Of a stretch of DNA of 64,000 nucleotides, positions 26,896 through 38,584 are shown piece after piece (positions within the stretch are counted from its first letter, which is position 1; every line of letters begins with the position of its first letter). The DNA comes from Crocodylus rhombifer (Eukaryota; Chordata; Crocodylia; Crocodylidae). The notes beneath the pieces are model-generated. The model saw only the letters and a list, made by a program, of their open reading frames with translations, searched no databases and was not told where the DNA came from. The stretch spans positions 83,434 to 147,433 of the forward strand of contig JAVSML010024244.1 of the NCBI GenBank assembly GCA_038503035.1, read 5' to 3'. The translations under genes were made by a program, and so were the position numbers.

Positions 26896-29806
26896 CTAGT
26901 TCTTGCCCAGCTCGCGGGCCCGAATGGTGCCAGCCTCCACAGCGTTCATGACAGCAGCCCGCAGCCCGCCCTTCTCCAGCTCGTGCAGGGCGTGGATGGT
27001 GGTGCCGCCGGGCGTGCACACGTCCGCCCGCAGTTTGGCCGGGTGCTCCCCCGTCTCCAGCATCATCTTGGCTGCTCCCTGCAGGCAGAGGCAAGGTGTG
27101 GGGGGCGCATCTCACAGCACCCCGGCTCCTGCTGGAGCCCGTGCTACAGCCACACGCTCCCTCCTCGCACTTCCGTGCCATCCACCCAGCTCGAGGAGCC
27201 CGCTGCACGCACTAGGTGGGCGCCCGACCCCTGCCCATGACGCCTCCAAGAGCCAGGCCAGCTGAGGATCAGGCCAGGCTGGGACTGGTGACCCAGTGCT
27301 ATGCCTGGCACCAAGCCACACTCCAGCTCCTCTGCTCACACGGCTTTGACCTTTCCAACAATGTCAGTGCCCAGCATGACAGAGATGCTTCCTCAGCCAT
27401 TGCAAGGCATCTGCCTGGCTTCTCCCAGCTCAGCCCTCAATGCATCATGCTGGCCCCAGCAGCAGGAGCCAAGCGGGCTCCAGCTGCTTGGATCCTAAGG
27501 GGATGCCAGCCCGGCTGGGAGGAGAGGAGTCCCCAGGAGGGGAGAGGGAGCCACAGGGAAGCAGGAGGCAGGGACGCAGCCAAGGACTTGCCCCCCAGAA
27601 CCAGCCCGGCAGCAGAGGGAGGCCCGGGGCCGCGGACAGAGCGCCCCGGGAAGGACGGGGCGGGGCGGGGCGGGGCGTACGCTCACCAGCAGGGTCTGGG
27701 CAGCGATCCGGCTGGCCAGGGGCCCGGACATGCCCATCTTCACCGCTCCCTCCGCCAGAGCCTCAGCAAACATGTAGACCTGGCGTGGGGGAGAACAGCC
27801 CACCATTAGCCCGCGGCCGTGAACCTGCTGCTTCTGGAGGACGGAGCCTGGCAGAGCCACGTGTCCCGGCCTGCGCTGGCGGCCCCGATCCTGCCGGATC
27901 GCAGCTGGGTCCTGCCGTGATCCTTCGTGGGTCGTGCCCACAGTGCAAAGCGCCTGGTGCAGGTCAGGGCCAGAGCGCTCAGCACCCTTGCTACAGCCGG
28001 GCAAGGCAAGAAGTCGCAGGGAGCTTCAGGGGGAATCTCTCTGACCTGCCCCAGCGCAAGGGCCCAGACGGACGAGATGGTTACACCAGCGTAATCCGCC
28101 TCGGCTTGGGTGTGACGCAGAGGAGGTGACGAGGCCTGCCGGCTGGGCTAAGTGCCAGGGCCCATGTCAGATACAGTTACCCCAGGAGAGCAAGGGGCAA
28201 GGTGACACGGGTGCAGGCTGTCCTGGGATAGTTGCTGTCTGTCCAGTTTACCCCGGGGCAGCCATTTGCTCCTTTCGCCAATGCTGCTGCTATGCAGTGG
28301 TGAGGCACGGTCGCAGCAGCCAGCTGCACGTAGCTATCCCCCGATAAGGGCGCGTGTCTGCTCCGATTCACCCAAGAGCAGGAAACCGATGCAAGTGACA
28401 CCTAGGCCCCAACCCCTCCCCAGAGCAGAGCACGGCTGGGACCCATTCAGGGGTAAGGGTCCTAGGGGGCGACCCTTCCAGCCTCCCCAAATGCCCAGAG
28501 CGAAGCCGCGGAGCGGCACTCGGGAGGTCTTGCAAGAGCCTGCAGTCGGGCCACTGCCGGGGCCACCCCGCAGCGGGGACGCCGCCGGCACTCACGTAGG
28601 CCACCCCACTGCCGCTGAGCCCGGTGTGGATGTCGATGTAGGACTCGGGGACCTCCTCGCACAGCCCGCAGGCCGCCAGCAGGCCCTGCAGCACGGCGGC
28701 TTCACGCTCCCCCGCGCAGCGCCCCCGAGCGAACACCACCGCCCCCGCCTGCACCACGCACGGCAGGTTGGGCATGAACCGCAGCACCTTGGTCCCGGGG
28801 GGCAGCATCTGCAGGGAGAGACAGAGGTGGGGCCGAGCCAGGGCAGCGGGGTCACCCCGAGGACCCTTCTCCCGGTGCCGGCAGGGGCCCAGCACAACTC
28901 ACCTGCTCCAGGGTCTGCAGCGTGACCCCCGCCACCAGCGACACGAGGACGTGGTTCGGGGTGACGAGGGGGGCGATCTCCTGCAGGACGCCGGGCAGGA
29001 CGTGGGGCTTGGTGGCCAGGAAGACCAGGATGCAGCTCTGCACGACCTCGCCGTTGCTGTGCGTGGTCCTGCAGCCCAGCTCCTGCGCGGGGGCGGGGGC
29101 GGGGCAGCGTCAGGGGCCCAGCACCTCCCCAACTGCCGACCCCGAGATGGGGAGGGACAGTCTGCACGGGGGGGGGGGGGGGGGGGGGGGCGAGTAGCTG
29201 CAGAAGAAGATGCAGGCTGCCCCGTCCACACCAACCCCCCCAAACAAGCCCGAGTCCGACCTCGGAGCTGCACGACGCAGCCCAGGGCATCGACCCCCCC
29301 CACCGCCCCGGGGCACGGGGGGCCGCGGCCGACAAGGCCCTGCTGCCGCCGGGGGTCACGGGTGCTGCAGAGGAAGGCCCCCCCCCCCTTGTAACCCGGC
29401 TTGAGCAGGGGGAAACCCCGCCCTGCCCGGGGTGGTGCCAGCCCGGCCGGAAGGGGGGCCCGCGGCACCCCGCGGGGGGCTCACCTCGAAGGCGCGCAGG
29501 TTGCGGGTGCTGGGGGCGCTGGCCCAGACCTGGGCGGCCGGCACCTTTCCTGGGGGGACACGGGGCAGGGGTGAGCCCCAGCGGGGGGGCAGGGGAGGTG
29601 CGCGGGGTATGGGGGGGCGATGCCCGTGGGGGGTGCTAGGGGATGCGCGTGGGGGGTGCCGGAGGGGGTGATGGAGGCGGGGACGCCCGGGATCAGCGGG
29701 GCCGTGTCCCGGGGGCCGCCCCACCTGCCAGCACGGCCCCGCGGGCCACCCCCAGCGCCATGCGCCCGGCGCCCACGAAGCCCACGCGCGGCCCCGGCGG
29801 CTCCAT
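26896..29806 (-). CDS. PYCR3: PYCR3, pyrroline-5-carboxylate reductase 3
   Basis: NAD(P)H-dependent reduction of pyrroline-5-carboxylate to proline, the last step of proline synthesis; PYCR3 is the cytosolic member. Six exons on the minus strand: 29725-29806, 29485-29549, 28903-29082, 28596-28808, 27687-27779 and 26896-27078. All junctions are GT-AG and in phase, giving 271 residues, close to the human protein. Exon 1 reads [20 protein letters not shown], with the Rossmann GxGxMA nucleotide-binding loop. Later blocks include [51 protein letters not shown] and the signature [20 protein letters not shown]; the end is ARELGKN. The gene is convergent with TIGD5 and head-to-head with brambleberry 573 bp away. 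Introns are short and GC-rich. Confidence 0.96.
29168..29190 (+). repeat. G23 homopolymer in PYCR3 intron 2
   Basis: Uninterrupted run of 23 G on the plus strand (C on the PYCR3 transcript). Length may be unreliable in assembly. Confidence 0.8.
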
Positions 29807-30378
29807 TCGTCCCGCGTGGGCCCCGCCCCCGTGACGCCGCAGCCCACGTGGGTGCCTCAACCCGTGCCACGTGACCCCCCCCGGGGGGTTTGGCCCCCCC
29901 CCCCCCCCGCCAACGGGGCGAGTGCTGCTCCGCCGTCGCTCCGCGGATTGGCTATGCTGGGGTGACGTAGAGGCTCCGCATTGGCTGCACTGGGGGCGGT
30001 GTCATAGGGGCCCCCGGGGGCTCCCCTCCTGCTCCGGCCTCTCGGAAGCAGGTAAGCGGGGGAGGGCGTGCGCAGTCTCCATGGCAACCTGCCCAGCATC
30101 CGGCCCCGCCCACTTCCCACGCGGATGTGCATGCGCGTACAGGTGTGCACACGCACGCACGGGCAATGCACGCACTGATGCACATGCACACGTGCACAGG
30201 CACCCACACGCGTGGTCACGTGTGCATTCAGGCATGCACGCGCGTGTGCACACGGCCGCCCTGCCCCGGTGTTGAGTGCACGGGGCTGTAGCCCACGCGC
30301 GTGCACGTGCCAGGGGGCTGGTGCCTGCGCCGGCCCCCCCCCCCCCCCCCGCCCCGCAGGGCACCCCGCGCCCCCGCG
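29807..30378. promoter_or_regulatory. putative bidirectional PYCR3/brambleberry promoter
   Basis: This 572-bp GC-rich interval separates two divergent start codons. It holds two CACGTG E-boxes (29845-29850, 29868-29873), two ATTGG boxes (inverted CCAAT, 29947-29951 and 29980-29984) 33 bp apart, and a TGACGT half-CRE between them (29963-29968). The right part (30120-30310) is an alternating purine-pyrimidine tract. Regulation is inferred from motifs only. Confidence 0.6.
30120..30310. repeat. alternating purine-pyrimidine tract (CACGCA/TGTGCA)
   Basis: About 190 bp dominated by CA, CG and TG dinucleotide steps just upstream of the brambleberry start codon. Confidence 0.7.
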
Positions 30379-33300
30379 ATGCTGCCGCCCAGCTGCTGGG
30401 CTCTCCTGCTGTGCGCGGCCCCCCGCCCCGTGGCCCCCTTCGAGGTGGCCGCAGGCGACGAGCGCTTCCTGGCCGAGGCCCGGCTCCCGGACCCGTCTGC
30501 GCTGGACGCCTGCCACCCCCAGGTGAAGCTGCCGGCGCCCCGGGGTGCGGCCCCCACGGCGCCAGGCCCCTGGGGGGAAAGCGAGTCGGGTCGCGGCGCT
30601 TTTCCCGCCCGCGGGTCGTGGCCCGGCTCCGCTCGTCCTGCGCCGACGTGGCCGAGGAGGAGGTGGCCGAGCTGGGGGTGTCGCTCTTCAACGGCCAGGC
30701 CAGCGCCGAGGGGCGCCGCGCCTACCCCTGCACCGCCGGCACGGTACGGGGGCAGCCGGGCCGAGACCCTCCGCCTGCCCGGGGCGGCTGCGTGCCGTAA
30801 CCCTGCCTGGCCCCGTGTCCCGCAGAGCCTCGCGGCCTGCACGACCGACATGGACCCTGGGACCTGGAGCGCCTACCGCGTCGTCAGCAACCGGGCCCGC
30901 GCCGTCTGCTACGCCGCCCGCCAGCTGCGGTTCAGGCGCCGGACGGAGCCGCCGGTGGACGCGCTGGCCTCCGCGGCCGCCGGGCAGCTGGAGGCCATGA
31001 GGCTGCTCGAGGTGGGCGTCCCAGCAAGGACCTGACATGCCGGGCAGCTGGGGTGACGCGGGCCTTGGGTCCAGAGTGTGGCGGGCTGGTGCGTGCAGGG
31101 CCCGGGGCCAGAGGCAACGGCATGCCGGGCAGGTCGGGGGTGCTGGGTGCTGCAGCCTGGCCTGGGGCTGGGGCTGGGCTGGGCCAGTGCTCCTGCTGGC
31201 ACCAACCCGCAGGGTGCTGGCGGGAGGGTCTTGCCCCCGCGGTCGCGCTGCGCTCGGCGCAGGAAGGGATTTCCCCCCAACTCAGGCTGGTGCGCGCTGG
31301 GGGAAATCCCTTCCATTACTGGTCTTCCTCTGTAACGGGGGCACGGCCCGGGCTTTCCGGAGGGGACGTTAACAGCCTTTGACACAAGCAGGATGTTGGA
31401 GGCTGCGGTTTTCTCAGCCCCGAAGGACCTTCTGTGCCCCAGGGCTTGCACACCGCCTACCTGCCAGGCAGTTGGTCCAATAAAAGATATCGCCCCAACA
31501 CCCTGGCTCCTCCCATACCCTCTCAACCCCATTCGACTTCGGGCACTCTCCAAAAATACTGGCTCCTTGCTTTCACCCCATGTCTGACAATGAACAAGTC
31601 CTAGAGCAATTCTTCTGTTGCAAACAGCGCAGCGAGCCCACAGCAGTGCAGAGCAGTTTGGACGCGGGAGTGCAGCAAGGGAGGTTGAGGTTGGATGCTA
31701 GGAAGAACTTCTCATGAGGAGGGTGGTGAAGCACTGGGACAGGCTCCCCAGAGAGGTGGGGGAGTCTCCATCCTTGGAGGTGCTTAAGACCCAGGTAGAC
31801 ACAGCCTTGGCTGGGATGGTGTAGTTGGGGCTGGTCCTGCTTGGAGCAGGGGGTCGGACTAGATGCAGCCTCCTGGGGTCCCTTCAACCCTCGTCTTTTA
31901 TGATTCCTGTTTGAAATAGTTTCGTAGTTTGTAGGGTCGGAAGGGACCTGAGCAGATCGTCAAGTCCGACCCCCTGCCACGGCAGGAAAGGGTGCTGGGG
32001 TCAAACGACCCCAGCAAGGTGATTGTCAAGCCTGTCTCCTGGTTTATCTTGTGAATCACGTGTCGGTGTTTTGCAGAGCTACCAGATGTGCAGGTGAAGG
32101 TGTGATGGGATCCGATGCACAATCCACGCAGCCGCACTTCCTGCCATACCACATGTGCCGGAGGTGTGATTGTGGGGTTGAGCCTCCCATCACGCCTTAT
32201 TGCTAGTGCAGGGCGAGCTTTGGTTTTTGCGTCAGACCTGCTGTGGACTGGGTCAGACCCGAGGCAGTTCTGAGGCAGAGGCCGTGCTCCTCACTCCCGT
32301 GCTTAATAGCTACTGATGCCCTGTTCCTCCAAGAACATGTCCCATCCCTTTTTATGAACCTGGATGAACTCAGAGCTTCCACCACCTCTGGTGGCAACAA
32401 GCTCCACGTTTTAATGACATGCTGGAGGAAAAAGACCTTCCTGTTGTCACAATCCCAGGCTCCTCTTGTACCAGCAAGCTCGTGCAGCTGATTGGGTGGG
32501 GGGTCCCCAGCCGCAGGAGGACATGGTGCTCCCCTACAGCTGAGAAGACCCATCAGCGGAGGGGGCTCGTGGGCATGGGGCAGCACCTGACCACTAGTTC
32601 AACTAATGGAGCCAGCGACAAAGTTGTTACCTATTTTTTGTGGAACACCTTTGTGGCTTGTTCCTTGGTTTACAGCACCATTAATGGCTGTAACGTGTGG
32701 CCGAGTTGCAACCCAAGATGTAATTTTTAGTTAATGACATCTCGAGTGTAACGTGTGGCAAGGGCTTGACAGTGGTGATACTGTGGCACCCTTAAAACGG
32801 TTGTGTGGCACCCCAGGGTGCTACAGCGCCCCGGTTGAGCATCACCGCCCTGGTCCATCCCAGCTTCTGTACTGCTCCTGCCCAACTACGAGGTAAAGCA
32901 AGGCATGCTGGGATTGGTAGCCTACCCCCAGCCATGCTTCTGCCCCGCCGTGGGTAGCCCTGCCGGGGGAGCTGCCTTCCTTGCAGGGCTCTGAGCTGGG
33001 CCCCACGTGTCTGGCAGGACGGGCAGGAGGAGCTGACGGAGGAGTCCCTGCAGCGGGTGGCCCGTGGCCAGCACGACCTGCTGGCAGAGCAGGAGAGGCT
33101 GCGGGGCAGCCAGGAGCAGATGGCGTCCTCCCTCCGTGGCAACCTGGAGCAGCTAGCCCAGGAGGAAGCCCTGATCGCCAGTGGGCGGCAGCAGGTGGCT
33201 CAGCTCATCGAGGGCATGGCCAGGAAGATGGGTGAGCGCAGGCGGCTCGTGGCACGGAGCATTGTCCCATGCAGGGCGCCCACCGGCCAGCCGGCAATCC

Positions 33301-36300
33301 CCGGGGCCTGGAGCTCCCGTGGGGGGTCTGGAAAGGGGCCCCGAGGTGCAGCCGGCCCCGGTGTGACGCTCCCTGGGCCGCAGGAGCTGGCTGGAGGCTC
33401 CTTATCCCAGGTGTAGCTGAGCACGGGGTGGGGCCTCACGGGGGTCCTGCCCCTCTGCCCCCCAGAGAACATGAGCATCCACCTGGGCGAGCAGGACGTG
33501 GAGCTGCAGGAGGGGCACCGGGCCGTCCTGGCCGACCTCGGCCGCGTGCAGAGCCGCACCCGGCAGGTCTACACCAGAATCGGTACCGGGACAGGAGGGG
33601 CATGGGCTGGATGCTCCAAGCTGGGACTGTGGCAGCTGGCACGGGCAGTCTCCGCCATCTCTCCCTCCCTTGGGACCCCTTGGCCGTGCCCGGGATGGGA
33701 GCCCCCCACCAGAGCCAGCTGCCCCTTGCCAGCAGCGTGGGTGCTAGGCTGCGGGTTTCCTCCACCCCCAGAGTCCGACCTGGCGCTGCTCCAGTCCTAC
33801 CAGAGCCAGGCAGGCCTGTACTACGAGGAGCTGACGGGCAAGCTGCAGCGGGTGAACCGGAGCCTGGGGCAGGCGCTGGGCGCCGTGGAGCACTTGCAGA
33901 GCAGCGTGGAGAGCCGGCTGCAGCACATCCAGAGCGTCCTCGCCTGGGCAGGTGACATGGGCTGAACCCGGCCCAGCCACAGCTCGGTGTGAGGGGGCCT
34001 TAGGGAACAGACACGGGAGTTACCATGGGGTAACTTCATCTGGGGTAAGGAGCAGGCACCCCAGCCACGCTTGGTGCTATTGCAGCACATGGCTACCAGG
34101 GAGCAGGGCAGCCCGTCTCCTTCGGGGCCGGTGGAGCAGACACATGGCTGCCCTGGGGTATAGTTACCCTGGCATAAAGCTGCGTGTGCTTGCTGCGCCT
34201 ACGCCAGAGTAACCTCCGTCCAAGCCCTCGCTGGCCGTCCCCCGCCAGGGAGGTTGTTCAGTACGGGAGCACCATCCGTCTGCTCTTACCCTTTCCCCTG
34301 TGGCTCTAGCTGGTGGCCTCCCTCTCCGGTGGAGTTAGGGGGTACATTGACACTCCCCCTCTCCCACCCCCAGCCTGAGCGGGGACCTGCAGGGCCCAGG
34401 AGCCGGCGTGGTGCCCGGGGACGCCGGGCCAACCTCGCTCCCTCCCCTCGCAGGGGTGAGCCTGGGGGCCATCTCCACCTGCACGCTGCACGCCGCCTAC
34501 TTCCTGCTGGCCGCCCTGCTCGTGGCCTTCCTGCGGACGCCGGGACTGCCCCGTGCCACGCTCCTGGTGCTGGTGGCGGCCAACGCGCTCGCCGAGCTTC
34601 AGCGCGCTGCCCCCCTGGGCTTCCCGGCACTCGCTGCCCTCCTGGTGCTCGGCATCACGGGTGGGTATGCCCGGGTTCCCTTCCTCCGCACCTGGGGCTG
34701 CCGTGTTTGGGCAGATGCCGGGGTCACGCGTGGCCCCAGCAGCCCGAGGTGGGGAAACCGCACTGCTCCCGCAACTGGGAGCAGCACTGGGCTGACCGTG
34801 GCTGCGTTTCCCCCTCACTTATGCAGGGCACTGGCTGCTGACCAGCGTGTGCCATGGGGCCTGGAGGGGGCAGGGGCAGAAGCCCAGGCTCGCCCTGCTG
34901 CCCCCTCCCCAGAGAGCCGTGGGGGCCAGGGACGATCCCAGCAGCCACAGGACCTCCACCCCAGACAGGTAGGAGGAGAGACCCTGGGGAGCATCGGCCC
35001 CTCAGCTGCGAGCCAGGGCCCAAAGGGCTCTTGGTCGGTGTCTGGACCAGGCGAGCACCTGGGTGCAAGGTGGGGGCCAGGTGCTCCAGAGGAGATGGGT
35101 AGTGCCCTGCTCCCCATCCCTGCCTGTCCTGGGGAATCGGCATCTATGGCGGGGGCCAGCACACAGTACAGAGAGACTTAAACCTCCCTTCCCTGCTAGC
35201 CTGGCCTGTCCTGCCAGGTGCCAGGGACATGCCCAGGGTTGTGCAGCCCAGCGGTGGCGGAGCCCAGGAGCTCCCAGCTCTGCTCTGTCAGGAGCCGGCT
35301 GACCGTCTGCCCTTGCCGGGGACTGGCTGGCTGGCAGGGCTCTCCCGGATGAAGGGATGCTGGGTCCCTCTGTTAGATCCCAGACCTGAGCTGGCACTCC
35401 TCTCCCGCCACATCCCAACGCTTCATCCCTGGGTCCACGTGGACTTTGCGCCCTTCGCCGCCCGGCTCCGTGTCCCCTGTGGGACCGAAGGGAGAGCCGC
35501 TGGCTGCCGAGGGGGCACTGGGGTGTGCCCAGCTCTGTGACCTGGCTTCCTCCCCCGGCAGGGAGTGGGAGACCAGCCTCCTGGAAGAGGAGCTGCACCA
35601 GCTGGAGGACACGAGCTACCTGCCAGGTGAGCGGGGCTGGAGCACACGCCCTGGGCTTGGTGCTCCCCTTCCTGCTGGCGCGGCGAGGCGGGACCTGGGA
35701 GCTGCCACGAGTGGAGCCGGGAACGAGCCTGAGTGGACCAAACGGAGCAGGCGAGAGACGGGGAAACCAGTCCTGCCTCTCCGGGGACCTGGCTTCCTTT
35801 TGGAGACCCCTCAAGCACCCTGGTGGGGGCTGCCCGGGGGCCGGCTGGACTCTGCTCGCTCCCGGGCCCTGGTCTCTGTGTCCCCGGGCACCGGAGCGCT
35901 GCCCGTGGCTCTGTTGCAGACGGTCCCTACCTGGAGCCGGACTCCCTGAGGCCGTCCCCCTCCTCTGCAGCCCCGGGGCCCGGGCTGGGCCGTGCCATGA
36001 GCCTGCGTCGTGTCAGCCTTGCCCGCAGCGCCTGGCACGAGGCGCTGGAGAGGCGGGTAGGTGTGTGGGGCTGTGGGGGAGGCTGGGTCATCGTGCTGTC
36101 AGCTAAGCCGCTTGCTTGTCACAGCCTAAGTAAGGCCGTGGACACCAGTCAGTCGAACCCCTCGGATGCCGAGCAGTGCTGGGAGGCTGGCTGTAAAACA
36201 AGTGCCTCGGCGCAGGAGCCCCAGCACCCCTCCAGCCCGTCGGGATCTGTGCACGTCGGGTCCTCGGCATCTCTCTGGGCCCTGGGTGGGGGTGCTGGGC

Positions 36301-36822
36301 CCGTGGGCGTCAGCTGGAGCAGCAGCCGGTCCTTGGAGTCAGGACGTGCATCACTCCTCTCCCAACAGGCCACGCCGGACAAGCACCGTCCAGGCCCGGG
36401 CCTCAGCCCTGCCTCTCTGCTACGGTGCTACAGCCCCAACCGGACCTTGGCCAGTGACGCGTGAGTACGTGGCATTGCCACCTCCCGTGCACGGGACCCA
36501 TCCACGCAGCCAGCTGGGCCTGGCGAAGCGGGGAGCAATGGGGGTGAAGGAGCCTGCTCCCTCGTCCCCTTCCCTGCTGCTTGCCGCAAGCCCAGAACCA
36601 GCCCGCGTCGCATCCAGCTCGTGGCCGGAGATGGGAGGGCGAGTCTCGGGGCTCCCCGGCCTGACCGGGGCTGTCTGCTCTTGCAGGTCCACCTCCCTGC
36701 TGTCTCCGCGACGCCTGTGCCAGGGTGTCACCAAGGCCAGGCAGCCATGCAGGAAGAAGGCTGTCCCGGGGCAGGACTTCTGCCATGTCCACGCCTACGG
36801 GCACGTGTCCCACGCCAGCTGA
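30379..36822 (+). CDS. bmb: brambleberry (Kar5/GEX1-family nuclear fusion protein)
   Basis: Homologue of zebrafish brambleberry, a nuclear-envelope protein needed for karyomere/nuclear fusion, related to yeast Kar5 and plant GEX1. Reconstructed exons: 30379-30522, 30615-30743, 30826-31011, 33018-33231, 33466-33582, 33772-33951, 34454-34660, 34827-34968, 35562-35626, 35920-36056, 36369-36460 and 36687-36822; all phases join, total 582 residues. Order: signal peptide (about 1-19); a cysteine-bearing lumenal domain (SSCADVAEEEVAELGVSLFN, ACTTDMDPGTWSAYRVVSNR, VCYAAR); a long coiled-coil region (about 154-320); a cluster of hydrophobic segments (about 326-392); a basic, Ser/Pro-rich tail; and a terminal Cys-Cys-Cys-His motif. 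Every splice site is canonical except the exon 2 acceptor, which reads GCGG at 30611-30614. CR1 copies sit in intron 3. Family assignment is from remembered family features, not an alignment. Confidence 0.87.
31262..31314. repeat. 16-bp perfect inverted repeat containing two kappaB-like decamers
   Basis: GGAAGGGATTTCCCCC at 31262-31277 and its exact reverse complement at 31299-31314, with a 21-base loop. Each arm contains GGGATTTCCC, which fits the NF-kappaB consensus. It lies in brambleberry intron 3. Confidence 0.75.
31655..31912 (+). mobile_element. CR1 LINE 3' end in brambleberry intron 3
   Basis: AGGTTGAGGTTGGATGCTAGG through GGTCCTGCTTGGAGCAGGGG to CCTTCAACCCTCGTCTTTTA. Confidence 0.85.
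31918..32032 (-). mobile_element. CR1 LINE 3' end
   Basis: Minus-strand 3' end with GTAGGGTCGGAAGGGACCTG and GGTGCTGGGGTCAAACGACC. It lies tail-to-tail with the plus copy just to its left. Confidence 0.85.
32300..32450 (-). mobile_element. old CR1 LINE fragment
   Basis: Recognisable by CATCCCTTTTTATGAACCTG and GGAGGAAAAAGACCTTCCTG, in the minus orientation. Confidence 0.6.
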
Positions 36823-37279
36823 GCTGCAGCCTCCTGGCTCGCTGCCCCGAGACCCAGGGTGCCAGGTCACCGTGACCTGTGGAAACTTTTTGTTTTTAAA
36901 CGCTGCCTCTGGTTTTAATGTGCATGCTTGCAGGCACGGACAAGGGCTCGAGCGTGACTTGGGCACATGCCCCAGGTCCCTTTGGGCTCCCTGTTTTTGA
37001 GGAAGGTTCTTTTAAAAATTTTTTCCTGGCCTGAACTTTGCAACCGCGAGCCGTGGGCCAGGCTCAAAACTGGGGCTGGTACGTTTCCGCACTGATTTGG
37101 GAGAACCTGTTCTCTTCCTGCCCGTCCCCGGGCGCCGGCCGCGACGCCGGGCCTGCAGGCTTGGGCCTTCGGCACGCTGCTTCTCTCAGCTGGCAGCACT
37201 GGTGTCGGGGCCAGTGCCTAGGATAAGCCGCTGCCAGGCCCTGATGTTTTAGAGGGAAACCCGCTTTTTGCACATGTTT

Positions 37280-37285
37280 AATAAA
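37280..37285 (+). terminator. bmb: brambleberry polyadenylation signal
   Basis: AATAAA about 460 bases after the stop codon, followed by a T/G-rich stretch (TGCTGTTGAGTTATG). It is the first canonical signal downstream. Confidence 0.75.
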
Positions 37286-38214
37286 TGCTGTTGAGTTATG
37301 ACTGGGGTCTTTGGTGTCAAAGCGAACCGAGCTGGCCTGGGAAGGCCGCAGTGTGGACCTGGTGGGGTAGGGGTGGGACACGAGGCTGGATGTCCCTCTC
37401 CACTGCTCCATTTTTGCCTGGCACTGGTGCAGCCTCGGCTGTCGGAGGTGCCGGGCATGGCTGCGCCTCGCTTCTCTTTGCCTAGAGAAACTAAGTCGGT
37501 GCGTGGGAGACTACTAGAGACGAAGCCTTGCCCATGCTGTATGTGGCCAGGCAGCTGCTCTTCCAGCCTAGGCTGTCTCCGGGGACCCGCACACCCCATA
37601 GATGGGTGCAGGGGGGCATCCCTGCTGCTCCCTGCTCGAAGAGTGGAGGCACGTGGCCAGGTCGGTGCAGAGAGAGGCTCTCTTCATATCACCCGGATCC
37701 GTAAGTGCCCCCCGCCAGAGCGGGGTTCATTCCTCTTTGCTCCACCTCGCTGTAACCAGCCTCCCTGGGGTGTCGGGGGAGATCAGCCGGATGCAGCAAA
37801 GGGACAGACCCCGTCACAGGGCTGGTGAGAGGGAGCGTGCTCGCCTAAATCCACAGGCAGCTGCTGCTTTTTACCCGTGGGGAGGAAAAAATGCTGCTGC
37901 CACAGCTGATCTCTGCCCCGGGGAACTTGCTAAGCTCAGAGGGGTAGAAGAGCTCCTCGCTGCGCCTGCTGCTGCCCGGAGAGGACGTTGCAGCTGTAAG
38001 TGTCAGCCCTCCATGGGCACCGTGGGAAAACCTGGGGGCTTAGGGGGTGCAGAAGATGTGGCACATGCTCACCTAGACCCCCCCCCACACACACACTTTT
38101 CTCCACTTAAACTGAAACTAGACGTTTTAGGGGGCTAGCACGGCATGACTCAATATAAAATCAAAGCAGAAACTAATGCAGCTATTGGTATTTGCGCCCC
38201 TTTGCTAGATCATC
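37286..38214. other. brambleberry 3' flank, nothing recognised
   Basis: GC-moderate sequence without a recognisable gene or transposon. Confidence 0.5.
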
Positions 38215-38583
38215 CCACAAGAATACTGTGAGAGACCATAACACAAGCCTTGCCAAAATCAAAGTACACCACATCCACCAGTCTCCGCATAGCCACGGAG
38301 CCAGTCGCCTCGTCATAGAGGGCAATCAGGTGCATCAGGCGTGACTTGCCCCTGCTGAATCCATAATGACTGTTCCTGATTACCTTCTAAGCACTTGCAG
38401 AAGAAATGGAGTCCTCGAGGATCTGCTCCATGATTTTTCCAGGGACTGAGGTGAGGCTGGCTAGTCTGTAGTGTTTTCCCTTTCTTAAATATGGGCACTA
38501 TGTTTGCCCTTTTTCCAGTCATCCAGGACCTTTCCTGATCACTATGAAGTTTCAAAGATGACGACCAATGGCTCTGCAATCAC
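38215..38583 (-). mobile_element. old LINE RT fragment (CR1-like)
   Basis: The minus strand reads RT N-terminal sequence: a V-I-QDW-KG-IVPIF-KGK-L-like stretch, and further on a region corresponding to predicted TRL-DVVYFDFGKA. Many stops show it is old. Confidence 0.6.
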
Positions 38584-38584
38584 A

